Of a stretch of DNA of 64,000 nucleotides, positions 18,401 through 25,060 are shown piece after piece. This stretch comes from Sorangium aterium. GTDB taxonomy: Bacteria; Myxococcota_A; Polyangia; Polyangiales; Polyangiaceae. The notes below the pieces were generated by a model. That model had not been told where the DNA came from, did no database searches, and saw nothing but the letters and a program-made list of their open reading frames with translations. Numbering within the stretch: the first letter of the stretch is position 1; each line of letters starts with the position of its first letter. The position numbers and the translations under genes were made by a program. Location of the stretch: positions 496,001 through 560,000 of the forward strand of contig NZ_JAQNDK010000005.1 in the NCBI RefSeq assembly GCF_028368935.1. Direction: 5' to 3'.

Positions 18401-20227
18401 GGGGAAGATGCGCAGCTCGAACCGGCCGCCCCGCTGCCACTCGAGCAGCGCGGGGTCGCGCCACGGGCCGGGGACCCAGATGATCTCCTCGCGCGGCTTG
18501 GGCGCCTTGGGGGCGGCGTTCTGGATGACGCCGCGCCAGATCGCGGCCCCCCGATCGCGATCGACGAACGCGCCCTCGACCAGCTTGCCGTCCACCTCGA
18601 GCGCGAGCCGCTCGATCTGCGCGCCCGGCGGGAGCGGGAACCGGAAGATGCCCTCGAGCTCCTCGTCGGTGTCGTTGGCGAAGGTCTCGTCGATCTCCGT
18701 CCTGGCGACGACGTCGACGATCCGCACCTTGACGGCGTGCCTGGCGAGCCGGACGGCCCGCTCTTTTTCCTGCGTCGCGCCCGGCTTGCGCGCCCTGAGC
18801 TCGCCGAGGCCGCGGAGCGCCGGGGCGTCGGCCTCCTCGGCGGAGCGGTCGCTCCACTCGAGCGTGTCGGCGAGCGACGTCGCGCTCGCGACCTCCGGCG
18901 CGGCGCCCTTCGCGAGCGTCGCCTCCTCGCCGGCGCGCACCTCGACGGGCTCGCCGCGCTCGCCGGTGACGCGCACGGCGCCGCGGGCCACCTCGACCGA
19001 GGCGCGCGCGGCGCTCGCGGTGATCGCGAGCTTGGTCCCGAGCACCTCGACCTGGCCGTGCGGCACCTCGATGCGCGCGGGCGGCGCGCCGGGGGCCGGG
19101 GTGACGTCGAGGACGACGGCGCCCTCGTCGACGCGTGCGCGGCGGCCGTCGCCTGCGATCCACACGCGGGAGCCGCGGTCGATGGCGAGCGCGGAGCCGT
19201 CCGCGAGCGACAGGTGGGCGCGCGTCCGCGCGTCGGTGCGCAGGGTCGCGCCCTCCGGGAGCGCGGCGCCCGCGGCGAGCGGCGCGCAGGCGCCCGCGGC
19301 GTCGCACGCCTCGAGGCCGCCCGACTTGTCGGCCGACGCGCGCGACACCGAGGCGATCTTGCCGGACCATGGCGCCCCGGCCGCCGCGGCGACGGACGGC
19401 GCCGTTGTTTCGCCGCCGCGCCGCAGAGCAACCCCGACCGTTACCGCCGCCGCCGCGGCCAGGGCGGCGGCGGCGAAGGCCGAGCGCCGCCCGAAGGCCG
19501 TGCGGCGCGCCGCCGGCGCGGTTCGTTCCGGGATCGTGGAGCGCGGTCCGCCGGTGCGCGCCTCGGCCGCGCCGGATCGCGCTCCGGAAGTGTCGGATCG
19601 CGGCCTGAGCGTAGGGGAACGCCACGCGGGCGTGTCGGATCGCTGCTCGGCGATGTCCGATCGCCCTTCGGCGATGTCCGATCGCTGCTCGGCGATGTTC
19701 GATCGCTGCTCGGCGATGTTCGATCGCTGCTCGGCGATGTCGGATCGCTGCTCGGCGATGTCCGATCGCCCTTCGGCGATGTCGGATCGCTGCTCGTCGA
19801 TACCGGATCGTCCTTCGGCGATGTCGGGTCGAGCGTCGGCCCTGTCCGATCGTTGCTCGGCGATGTCCGATCGCCCTTCGGCGATGTCGGATCGCCCCTC
19901 GGTCACGCCGGAGCGCGCGCCTGTGGCGCCGTGTTGCTCCTCGGCCGCCACCTTCAGGATCGCGCCGCTCGTCGCGCCCTCCGAGGGGCGCGCCGCTTCG
20001 AGCCGCCGGAGCAGCGCCTCGGTGAAGCCGTCCGCCGGCCGGAAGTCCGCGCCGGCCGCCGCGGCCACCTCCGCGGCGCGCGCTGCGTCGTGGCGGAGGT
20101 CGCGGCACGCGTCGCAGCCGGCGATGTGCTCGTACAGCGCAGGCCGCGCCGTCCCGTCGAGCACCTCCGCGAGCTGCTCCTCGACCTCGCCGCAAAGCCC
20201 AACCGAACCTGTCCCTGTCGCGCCCAT
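15479..20227 (-). CDS. Anti-sigma-like membrane protein with FecR, VIT, vWA and DUF2135-like domains
   Basis: A 1582-residue protein in this order. First a zinc-finger anti-sigma motif (His34, Cys38, Cys41: HIAGCDAC); a heptapeptide repeat RSDIAEQ/G (about 106-200); one membrane helix (about 248-268, Ala/Val-rich). Then a FecR-like domain (about 330-445, VDEGAVVLDVTP); a VIT domain (about 490-620, FRFPLPPGAQIERLALEVDG); a vWA domain (from about 783) with MIDAS-like DSSRS. A Pro/Lys-rich linker, TPR-like helices and a DUF2135/YfaP-like beta domain (about 1450-1513) complete it. It begins 5 bases after the upstream ECF sigma gene, so it is the likely cognate anti-sigma with an extracytoplasmic sensor. 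The fusion is inferred to sense surface or envelope cues. Confidence 0.85.
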   Translation of the reverse strand: MGATGTGSVGLCGEVEEQLAEVLDGTARPALYEHIAGCDACRDLRHDAARAAEVAAAAGADFRPADGFTEALLRRLEAARPSEGATSGAILKVAAEEQHGATGARSGVTEGRSDIAEGRSDIAEQRSDRADARPDIAEGRSGIDEQRSDIAEGRSDIAEQRSDIAEQRSNIAEQRSNIAEQRSDIAEGRSDIAEQRSDTPAWRSPTLRPRSDTSGARSGAAEARTGGPRSTIPERTAPAARRTAFGRRSAFAAAALAAAAAVTVGVALRRGGETTAPSVAAAAGAPWSGKIASVSRASADKSGGLEACDAAGACAPLAAGAALPEGATLRTDARTRAHLSLADGSALAIDRGSRVWIAGDGRRARVDEGAVVLDVTPAPGAPPARIEVPHGQVEVLGTKLAITASAARASVEVARGAVRVTGERGEPVEVRAGEEATLAKGAAPEVASATSLADTLEWSDRSAEEADAPALRGLGELRARKPGATQEKERAVRLARHAVKVRIVDVVARTEIDETFANDTDEELEGIFRFPLPPGAQIERLALEVDGKLVEGAFVDRDRGAAIWRGVIQNAAPKAPKPREEIIWVPGPWRDPALLEWQRGGRFELRIFPIPKRGSRRVVLTYTQLVEQAGGVRRFTYPLAHDQSGTTNIGDFSLDVQVLGHDREFGVATRGYELAAALADGAADRRTLEARGFTPAGDLTVEYALPDRDRPVTAWAYRMPPAPPPATPPAASQPWRGAAGASKRDGAEHEASLAAAQAIASDTSPYVAIAIRPRLPRWQASTSRRHAIVVDSSRSMVGERFARATRLASSLVREMDRRDEVVVLACDTLCRSLGDAGQGGAARPMAPGAASAGEVERFLGGIEPDGGSDLAAAMIAARAAAGPLDGKELRIIYLGDGTPSVGPTRPAHIEAAVRGAIPADGAAAVVAVALGSDADTTSLRALARGGGGVMVPYVPGQKVASAAQSVLGAAYGLALRDPEIELPPGLTQVTPARLDPIRAGGEALVVARMSSGADVTGAIRVRGRVSGERFEQTYPVNIVATTGAGNAFVPRLYAAAKIAELEESGGDAQKPAIIELSRRFSVASRFTSLLVLESEAMFKAFGLDRGGIASAFTGEEQAERVSASAEGEEPDAADEGAEEKGDALGAGLGLSGSGRGGGGSGWPDAAPAAKAESRTSAGARPASPAKPQRRFDKSFDPLSGPLDAEMPAPPPAPTAAAPAEPKPAPPLDDRARRSRGDDLVAAEEWSRPRPRRMIPMRRVFDRKVSFDATNTLAPESAAKTAAAEAALAAAPDSRDRTVGLYALYATTGRLGEAQELTARWSGRDALDPDALIARADLAARQGQRDRAARILGGLADVRPGDRATQTRLAELWDAAGRPAFACQHQVALADLAPADAKLVAAAIRCAGEGGMSELASQLRLDATSAVRAEIDRRLAQPDAAPAADLPGDVRLSAEWTGGADLDLSLIDAQGRRVSWMGATLPSVGVRSRDATSTRSESLALRSLPKGSYIVEIARASAVDDAGASTPGASAPGPVRGELTLRLAGETRKVPFTLEGARLELGTVRVFFTSRLVPVDGLSAPPF
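19638..19910 (-). repeat. 21-bp tandem repeat (13 copies) encoding RSDIAE(Q/G)
   Basis: GATCG-start units fall at 19638, 19659, 19680 and so on, every 21 bases to 19890, with one GGTC variant at 19827. The translated heptad RSDIAEQ or RSDIAEG lies on the cytoplasmic side, between the anti-sigma zinc finger and the membrane helix. The units alternate between two versions (CTGCTC and CCTTC), suggesting duplication in blocks. Confidence 0.92.
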
Positions 20228-20232
20228 CGCCC

Positions 20233-20832
20233 TCACTCCTCGCCCAGATCGGCCCTGAGCCGCGAAAGCGCGCGGCTCACCCGCTTCCGCGCCGCCGCCT
20301 CGTCGATCCCGCACGCGATGGCCACCTCCTTGAAGGAGAGGCCCGCCTCGAAGCGCAGCACCACCGCCTCGCGCTCGCTCGGCTTCAGCCGCGAGAGCGC
20401 GGCGCGGGCGCGCTCGGCCCGCTCGCGCTCCGCCGCGAGCTCGCTCGCGTCGGGCCGCGGCCGGGTGTCGTGGACGAGGCGCAGCCGCGCCTCGCGCCGC
20501 GCCCTGAGCTCCGTGTGCCGCCCGCAGAGGCGCCGCGCGATCCCGAAGAGCCAGGCCCGCACGCTCCCCTCGGCGCGGTACTGCGGGAACGCATCGAACG
20601 CCGCGAGCAGCGTCTCCTGCACCAGCTCCTCGCTCTCGGCCTGCGAGCCCGTGAACGCCATGCACAGCCGGCCCAGCGGCATGGCGTAGGCCTTCGCACA
20701 CCGCGACAGCGCTTCCCGGAAGTCGCCTGTCCCGATCAGCCCCTCGATCGCGCGCGCCTCGTCGGCCCGCGCGTCGCCCTCCGACCCAACGAGCGCTAAC
20801 CCCGCTGCCATCGCTGCCTCATCGCCAGCCAT
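20233..20832 (-). CDS. ECF RNA polymerase sigma factor
   Basis: A 199-residue sigma-70 family protein of ECF type, which directs RNA polymerase to alternative promoters. Region 2 contains MAFTGSQAESEELVQETLLAAF and VRAWLFGIARRLCGRH. Region 4 has LSRLKPSEREAVVLRFEAGL, the helix-turn-helix FKEVAIACGIDEAAARKRVS, and a short end. The ATG at 20832 follows a G-rich stretch. Its stop lies 5 bases before the start of the large zinc-finger membrane protein, the expected anti-sigma factor. It is divergent from the HtrA-like gene, sharing a 158-base control region with a T8 tract at 20863-20870. Confidence 0.9.
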   Translation of the reverse strand: MAGDEAAMAAGLALVGSEGDARADEARAIEGLIGTGDFREALSRCAKAYAMPLGRLCMAFTGSQAESEELVQETLLAAFDAFPQYRAEGSVRAWLFGIARRLCGRHTELRARREARLRLVHDTRPRPDASELAAERERAERARAALSRLKPSEREAVVLRFEAGLSFKEVAIACGIDEAAARKRVSRALSRLRADLGEE

Positions 20833-20990
20833 GTGCCCCCGTCCCCCGAGTTCGTGACCGGATTTTTTTTCGCCCCCGCCCCCGGCGGACTCCGGTGCCC
20901 GATCCCACAGTACAGGGCGGTCCGGCCTTTGCCTTTTGCAATGCGATCCGCGCCGCCGCAGAATCGGCCGTCGCCTCAGGAGCCGCGCTT

Positions 20991-22274
20991 ATGAACGAGA
21001 CAAGCCCGCCTGGTGTCACAAAGGCCGCCGCGCCCCGAGGCGCGGCGCCGAGCGATCCCGTTGACAGGTCGCGTGTGAAGCGATGGAGACGGTCGCTGGC
21101 GCTCGCCGCCGCCGTGTCCGCCGCCGCAGCGCTCGCCGCCCCCGCGGCGCTCGCGCAGGGCGCGCCGGGCGAGGCGCAGGTTCAGGGGGAAGGTGAAGCC
21201 CCGCCGGCCGGCAAGCGGGCGGTGCTCCCGACCCGGGTCAGCGCGGGCGGGAAGGAGAAGAAGGCGGCCGCCGCCGAGCCGAAGGGGGGCCCGGCCGAGA
21301 AGGACAAGGCGGAGCCGCCGGTGGAGGAGCGCGCCGCGCGCGGCGTGGTCGTCATCGAGCGCGGCGGGCAGGTCCTCGGCCTCGGCGCGGCGCTCGCTGG
21401 CGACGGGCGCATCCTGACGGCGCTCTCGCCGCTCGGCGCGGGCAACGACCTCACGGCGCGCCTCGCCGACGGGACCACCGTGCGGGTGAAGCTCGGCCAC
21501 CACGACCGCGTGTGGGATCTCGCGCTGCTCGTGCCGCAGACCGGCAAGTGGGCCGAGGGGCTCACCGCCTCGTCGCGCGATCCGGTGCGGCCGGACGCGC
21601 AGATCCGCTCGTTCTCGGCGGCGCGCGGCAAGGTCGCGGCCACCTCGCTCGTGCTGCGATCGCACCGGACGCTGATCGGCGGCGACGACCGGCCGCTCGA
21701 GCGCGCGATCGAGCTCGGCTCGCGCGTCTCGCCGCTCGATCTGGGCGCGCCCATCATCGACGAGGACGGCCGCGTGGTCGCGATCCTGGGCCGCGGCTGC
21801 GCCCCGAACGAGGGCAAGCCGTGCACGCCCGTCGCGTTCGGCGTGCCGATCAGCGCGGTCAGGGCGTTCCTTCGCGCGGTGCCGCCGACGGCCGTGCCGC
21901 CTGCGGCGTGGCTCGGGATCCAGGGCGTCAGCGAGGCGGCGCCGGTCGCCAAGGGGGTCCGGGTCACCGTGGTGCACCCCGAGAGCCCTGCGGACGAGGC
22001 CCGCTTGACGGGCGGCGATCGCGCGGAGAGCGACATGATCCTCGCCGTCGACGGCGTGCCCGTCACGAGCCCCGACGCGCTCTCCGACGCGATCCGGACG
22101 CACGCGGTCGGCGAGAAGGTCCCGCTCACTTTGCTGAGCCGCGGGAAGTACCGGCAGGTCACGGTCGTGCTCCGCGCTGCCCCCGATCCGTCGGCCGCCG
22201 CGGCGAAGCGGCCGGAGGCCGAGCTCCCGCCGCCGAGCTCGGGCGGCAAGGCGACCGAGGAGTACCGCAAGTAG
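20991..22274 (+). CDS. HtrA-like PDZ protein, catalytic residues lost
   Basis: The 427-residue protein has an N-terminal membrane or signal segment (RRSLALAAAVSAAAALAAPA), a trypsin-like HtrA fold (about 110-285) and a C-terminal PDZ domain (about 300-395; AWLGIQGVSEAAPVAKGVRV, ESDMILAVDGVPV). Aligned by eye with HtrA, the Asp is kept (VWDLALLV). The His position reads LTALSPL and the Ser loop reads LDLGAPII instead of GNSGGP, so peptidase activity is not expected. It may be a peptide-binding envelope sensor or chaperone. ATG 20991 is chosen for AGGAG at 20979-20983; an upstream ATG at 20895 lacks a site. Confidence 0.82.
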   Translation: MNETSPPGVTKAAAPRGAAPSDPVDRSRVKRWRRSLALAAAVSAAAALAAPAALAQGAPGEAQVQGEGEAPPAGKRAVLPTRVSAGGKEKKAAAAEPKGGPAEKDKAEPPVEERAARGVVVIERGGQVLGLGAALAGDGRILTALSPLGAGNDLTARLADGTTVRVKLGHHDRVWDLALLVPQTGKWAEGLTASSRDPVRPDAQIRSFSAARGKVAATSLVLRSHRTLIGGDDRPLERAIELGSRVSPLDLGAPIIDEDGRVVAILGRGCAPNEGKPCTPVAFGVPISAVRAFLRAVPPTAVPPAAWLGIQGVSEAAPVAKGVRVTVVHPESPADEARLTGGDRAESDMILAVDGVPVTSPDALSDAIRTHAVGEKVPLTLLSRGKYRQVTVVLRAAPDPSAAAAKRPEAELPPPSSGGKATEEYRK

Positions 22275-22317
22275 GCAAAAAATGATGCGGGGTCGCGCGC
22301 GGATTCTATAAGCTCGG

Positions 22318-22377
22318 CGCTCGGGCCCGATCCGGTTGACACCCCGTCAACCGAACCTCCAGGATCGGGCTCGAGCG
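22318..22377. promoter_or_regulatory. Compound stem-loop upstream of the PP2C gene
   Basis: Outer arms 22318-22333 and 22362-22377 are complementary at 15 of 16 positions. Inside, GGTTGAC (22334-22340) and GTCAACC (22346-22352) form a perfect 7-bp hairpin with a 5-base loop directly stacked on the left arm; nine unpaired bases follow. It lies between two same-strand genes, 72 bases before the PP2C start. There is no T-tract, so a regulatory leader or protein-binding cruciform is as likely as a terminator. Confidence 0.6.
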
Positions 22378-22448
22378 GCTCGGACGGGCGCGCTCGCGGT
22401 TCTCATTCAACCTCGCGCCTCGCGCGGGGGCCATCGATCGGGTGATCC

Positions 22449-23222
22449 GTGTCCCAAACGTTTCGAATCGAAGTGGCCGGCGAGACGAACGTCGGGCGCA
22501 AGCGCAACCACAACGAGGACAACTTCGGCATCATGGTCGAGTACGGCCTCTTCATGGTCGCCGATGGGATGGGGGGGCATGCGTCGGGCGAGGTCGCGTC
22601 GAAGATGGCCGTCGACGCGATGCAGGACTTCTTCGCCCAGACGCAGGACGATCCGGAGCGGACCTGGCCTTACAAGATGGACCGGTCCAAGGGCTACGAA
22701 GAGAACCGGCTGATCACGGGGATCAAGCTCGCCAACCTGCGGATCTACGAGACCGCGCAGCGCGAGGCGAAGAAGCGGGGCATGGGGACGACGTTCGTCG
22801 GCATCTTCACGGCGAACGACGGCGTGTACGTCGCCCACGTCGGCGACAGCCGGGTCTACCGCTTCCGCGAGGGCCGGCTCGAGATGCTCACCGAGGACCA
22901 CTCGCTCCTCAACGACTACATCAAGATGAAGCGGCTCACGCCCGAGGAGATCGCGAACTTCCCGCACAAGAACGTGATCGTGCGCGCGCTCGGGATGAAG
23001 GACACGGTCAAGGTCGACACCCGCTTCGAGGTGCCGCAGCTGAACGACACGTACATCCTCTGCTCCGACGGGCTCTCCGGCCCGGTGAGCGATCTGGAGA
23101 TGACCCAGATCCTGACGGAGCATCAGGACATCCAGGTTGCGACGGCCAAGATGATCGAGCGCGCCAACGAGAACGGCGGCCCGGACAACGTGACGTGCGT
23201 CCTCGTTCGTTGGACTCAGTGA
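22449..23222 (+). CDS. PP2C-type Ser/Thr protein phosphatase
   Basis: The 257-residue protein has the metal-dependent phosphatase motifs in order: RNHNEDNF (motif 1 with the metal Asp), FMVADGMGGHASG, GTTFVGIF, HVGDSRVYRFREG, ILCSDGLSGPVSD and GGPDNVT. It dephosphorylates Ser/Thr residues and is the usual opponent of Hanks-type kinases such as the one at 34253-35788, though they are not linked here. It is a soluble single-domain form without a membrane tail. The start is GTG 22449. A 60-base compound stem-loop lies in its leader, and the gene ends in front of the GACCAC hexamer array. Confidence 0.93.
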   Translation: MSQTFRIEVAGETNVGRKRNHNEDNFGIMVEYGLFMVADGMGGHASGEVASKMAVDAMQDFFAQTQDDPERTWPYKMDRSKGYEENRLITGIKLANLRIYETAQREAKKRGMGTTFVGIFTANDGVYVAHVGDSRVYRFREGRLEMLTEDHSLLNDYIKMKRLTPEEIANFPHKNVIVRALGMKDTVKVDTRFEVPQLNDTYILCSDGLSGPVSDLEMTQILTEHQDIQVATAKMIERANENGGPDNVTCVLVRWTQ

Positions 23223-23246
23223 GCAGCGCTGCGTTCTCCTACATTC

Positions 23247-23389
<143 letters not shown>

Positions 23390-23487
23390 TGACCGGTGGT
23401 GGGGTGGAGGGGGCGGGCTTCGTGCCCTGAGCGTGACCGGACGAGCTTGGTCAACGTCTGTGGGGGGAGCCTAGGGGCGACCGGCGA

Positions 23488-23931
23488 TCAGGGCAGGGCG
23501 CCGCCGCTCCAGGGGATGAGGACGAGGAAGACGAAGGCGATGAGGGCGAGCATGAAGAGGCTCGTCATCAGGTAGGTCGAGCGCGGCGAACGCGCGGTGC
23601 TCCAGCCGTCGCCGTAAAACTTCCCCCGCGAGCGCACCCGGATCCGGCGCTGCACGCCGCGGAGAAGGCTCGGCGGCGCCGCGGGCGGCGGACGCATCGC
23701 GCCTCGGACCAGCTCGCGCAGATCGAGCTCGTCGACGAGCGGCAACGAGCCTTCCTCGGGGAGGTCGCCTTCCTCGGGGAAGTCATCGTCTTCGGGGAGA
23801 TCGTCTCGGGGCGCGGCGGCGGCGGGCGGGCGCTCCACGGGGGGAGCCGTGGGACGGCTGCCGCTCTCCGCGCCCGAAGCGGCCGGCTCATCGGATTGCC
23901 CCGTGCGCCTCGGGTCGTCCGCTTCGCTCAT
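23488..23931 (-). CDS. Small membrane protein coupled to ECF sigma factor
   Basis: Not recognised as a family. The 147 residues are an acidic disordered N-terminal part (DDLPEDDDFPEEGDLPEEGS), a short helix (LVDELDLRELVRGAM), a basic patch (RGVQRRIRVRSRGKFYGDGW) and one C-terminal membrane helix (LMTSLFMLALIAFVFLVLIP). ATG 23931 overlaps the stop of the sigma gene (ATGA). Coupling to an ECF sigma factor, small size and a single helix suggest an anti-sigma or sigma-retaining role; this is inference from position only, as no zinc-finger motif is present. Confidence 0.7.
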   Translation of the reverse strand: MSEADDPRRTGQSDEPAASGAESGSRPTAPPVERPPAAAAPRDDLPEDDDFPEEGDLPEEGSLPLVDELDLRELVRGAMRPPPAAPPSLLRGVQRRIRVRSRGKFYGDGWSTARSPRSTYLMTSLFMLALIAFVFLVLIPWSGGALP

Positions 23932-24722
23932 TTCCCGCCTCTCACCTTCTCGCCCATCATCTTCTCGACAAGCGCGCGGAGCTGCCCGCGCGCGCGATGG
24001 ATCCGGCTCTTCACGGTCCCGTCCGGCAAACCCGTCACCGAGGCGATTTCTTCGTAGGACATGTCCTCCACGTCGCGAAGGATGAGCGCCTCCCGGAACT
24101 CGGGATCGAGCTGGCCGATGGCGCGCTTCACGACCGCCTCGAGCTGCATCCCCTCCACCAGCTCGTCCGGGCGGCTCACGTCGCCGACGCTCACGCCCTT
24201 GGCCGCGGACAGCGGCACCCGCTCGGCCATGGCGTCGACGTCGTCCTGGGCGCCGGCGTGCCGCCGCGAGAGGTACTTCGTCCGGTTCTTGCAGAGATTC
24301 ACGGCGATTCGATAGATCCACGTCGAGAGCTTCGATTCGCCGCGGAACTGATCGATGGCCTTGAAGACCTGCACGAAGACTTCCTGGGATACGTCCTCGG
24401 CCTCGTCACGCCGGCCGAGCATGCGGTAAACGAGCGCGAACACGCGGCGCTCGTACATGATCACGAGCTCGTTGAACGCGCTCTCGTCCCGCGCGACGAG
24501 CCGCGCGATGAACTGCGCCTCGCCCGCCTCGAGCGGCGCCGCCGACGCGCGCTCGAGCTCCGCGCCCGCATGGGTCGGCGCGCCGCGTCCGCGGTCCGCA
24601 TCACCATGGGCCGGCGCGCCGCGTCCGCGGGCCGCATCACCATGGGCCGGCGCGCCGCGTCCGCGGTCCGCATCTACATGGGTCGGGGCTCCGCGTCCGC
24701 GGGCCCCTTCATCGCTCGCCAC
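23928..24722 (-). CDS. RpoE-type ECF sigma factor with N-terminal repeat
   Basis: An ECF sigma factor of about 264 residues. Region 2 (ARDESAFNELVIMYERRVFA; EDVSQEVFVQVFKAIDQFRG; STWIYRIAVNLCKNR) and region 4 (LDPEFREALILRDVEDMSYE; EIASVTGLPDGTVKSRIHRA) are strongly conserved. The N-terminal 65 residues are a 12-residue repeat (RGRGAPAHGDAD) that no sigma factor needs. GTG 24722 is preferred because GGAGG lies 10 bases upstream; TTG 24827 is the longest alternative, with no visible site. The coupled downstream gene encodes a single-helix membrane protein. Confidence 0.88.
   Translation of the reverse strand: MASDEGARGRGAPTHVDADRGRGAPAHGDAARGRGAPAHGDADRGRGAPTHAGAELERASAAPLEAGEAQFIARLVARDESAFNELVIMYERRVFALVYRMLGRRDEAEDVSQEVFVQVFKAIDQFRGESKLSTWIYRIAVNLCKNRTKYLSRRHAGAQDDVDAMAERVPLSAAKGVSVGDVSRPDELVEGMQLEAVVKRAIGQLDPEFREALILRDVEDMSYEEIASVTGLPDGTVKSRIHRARGQLRALVEKMMGEKVRGGK
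24570..24713 (-). repeat. 36-bp tandem repeat in the sigma factor N-terminus
   Basis: Four copies about 36 bases apart, marked on the plus strand by CATGGG or CATGGGC at 24569, 24605, 24641 and 24677, each with GGCGCGCCGCGTCCGCGG. They encode RGRGAP(A/T)HGDA(A/D). The second and third copies are almost identical, so the expansion is recent. Confidence 0.9.
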
Positions 24723-24947
24723 GCCGTCCGGTCCTCCAGGAGCCAGGGGCTCGCGCACGCCGCGCGGCAGGCGCGGAGCCCTCGGTGAGACCACGGTAAA
24801 CAACCCCGGCTCGACCGCGCCAGACAATAGCGAGCGGATGACGGCGCAGGACGCTCCCGTGAGGCGGTGCGACCTCGCCGGAGGCGCTCCCGCCCGCGCG
24901 ATGACGATCGGCCGCCATGACCCTCCTCAGAGGGCGCGGGTGCTCGA

Positions 24948-25021
24948 TGGTTCCGGCGCGTGGATTCGAACCACGATTAGGGGATTCAAAGTCCCCCGTC
25001 CTGCCCTTGAACGACGCCGGA
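24948..25021 (-). tRNA. tRNA-Gln (UUG)
   Basis: On the minus strand a 7-bp acceptor stem (TCCGGCG / CGCCGGA), an anticodon stem GGGGA/TCCCC with loop CTTTGAA (anticodon TTG) and a T arm GGTTCGAATCC are all present. The discriminator is A and the CCA end is encoded (24948-24950). The gene reads CAA and, by wobble, CAG codons, and stands between two protein genes on the same strand. Confidence 0.95.
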
Positions 25022-25060
25022 GTGCTGCGGGACGGAGCCGACCGCCGCGCGGCGCGCACC

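Noticed and set aside
19638-19910. Regular 21-bp repeats looked at first like a CRISPR array
   Set aside because: There are no unique spacers; the units are contiguous and translate in frame as a heptad inside a long gene.
16076-20689. Very long open frames on the plus strand opposite the VIT/vWA gene
   Set aside because: They are GC-skew shadows: composition is Arg/Ala/Gly-rich without conserved motifs, while the minus strand has clear domains.
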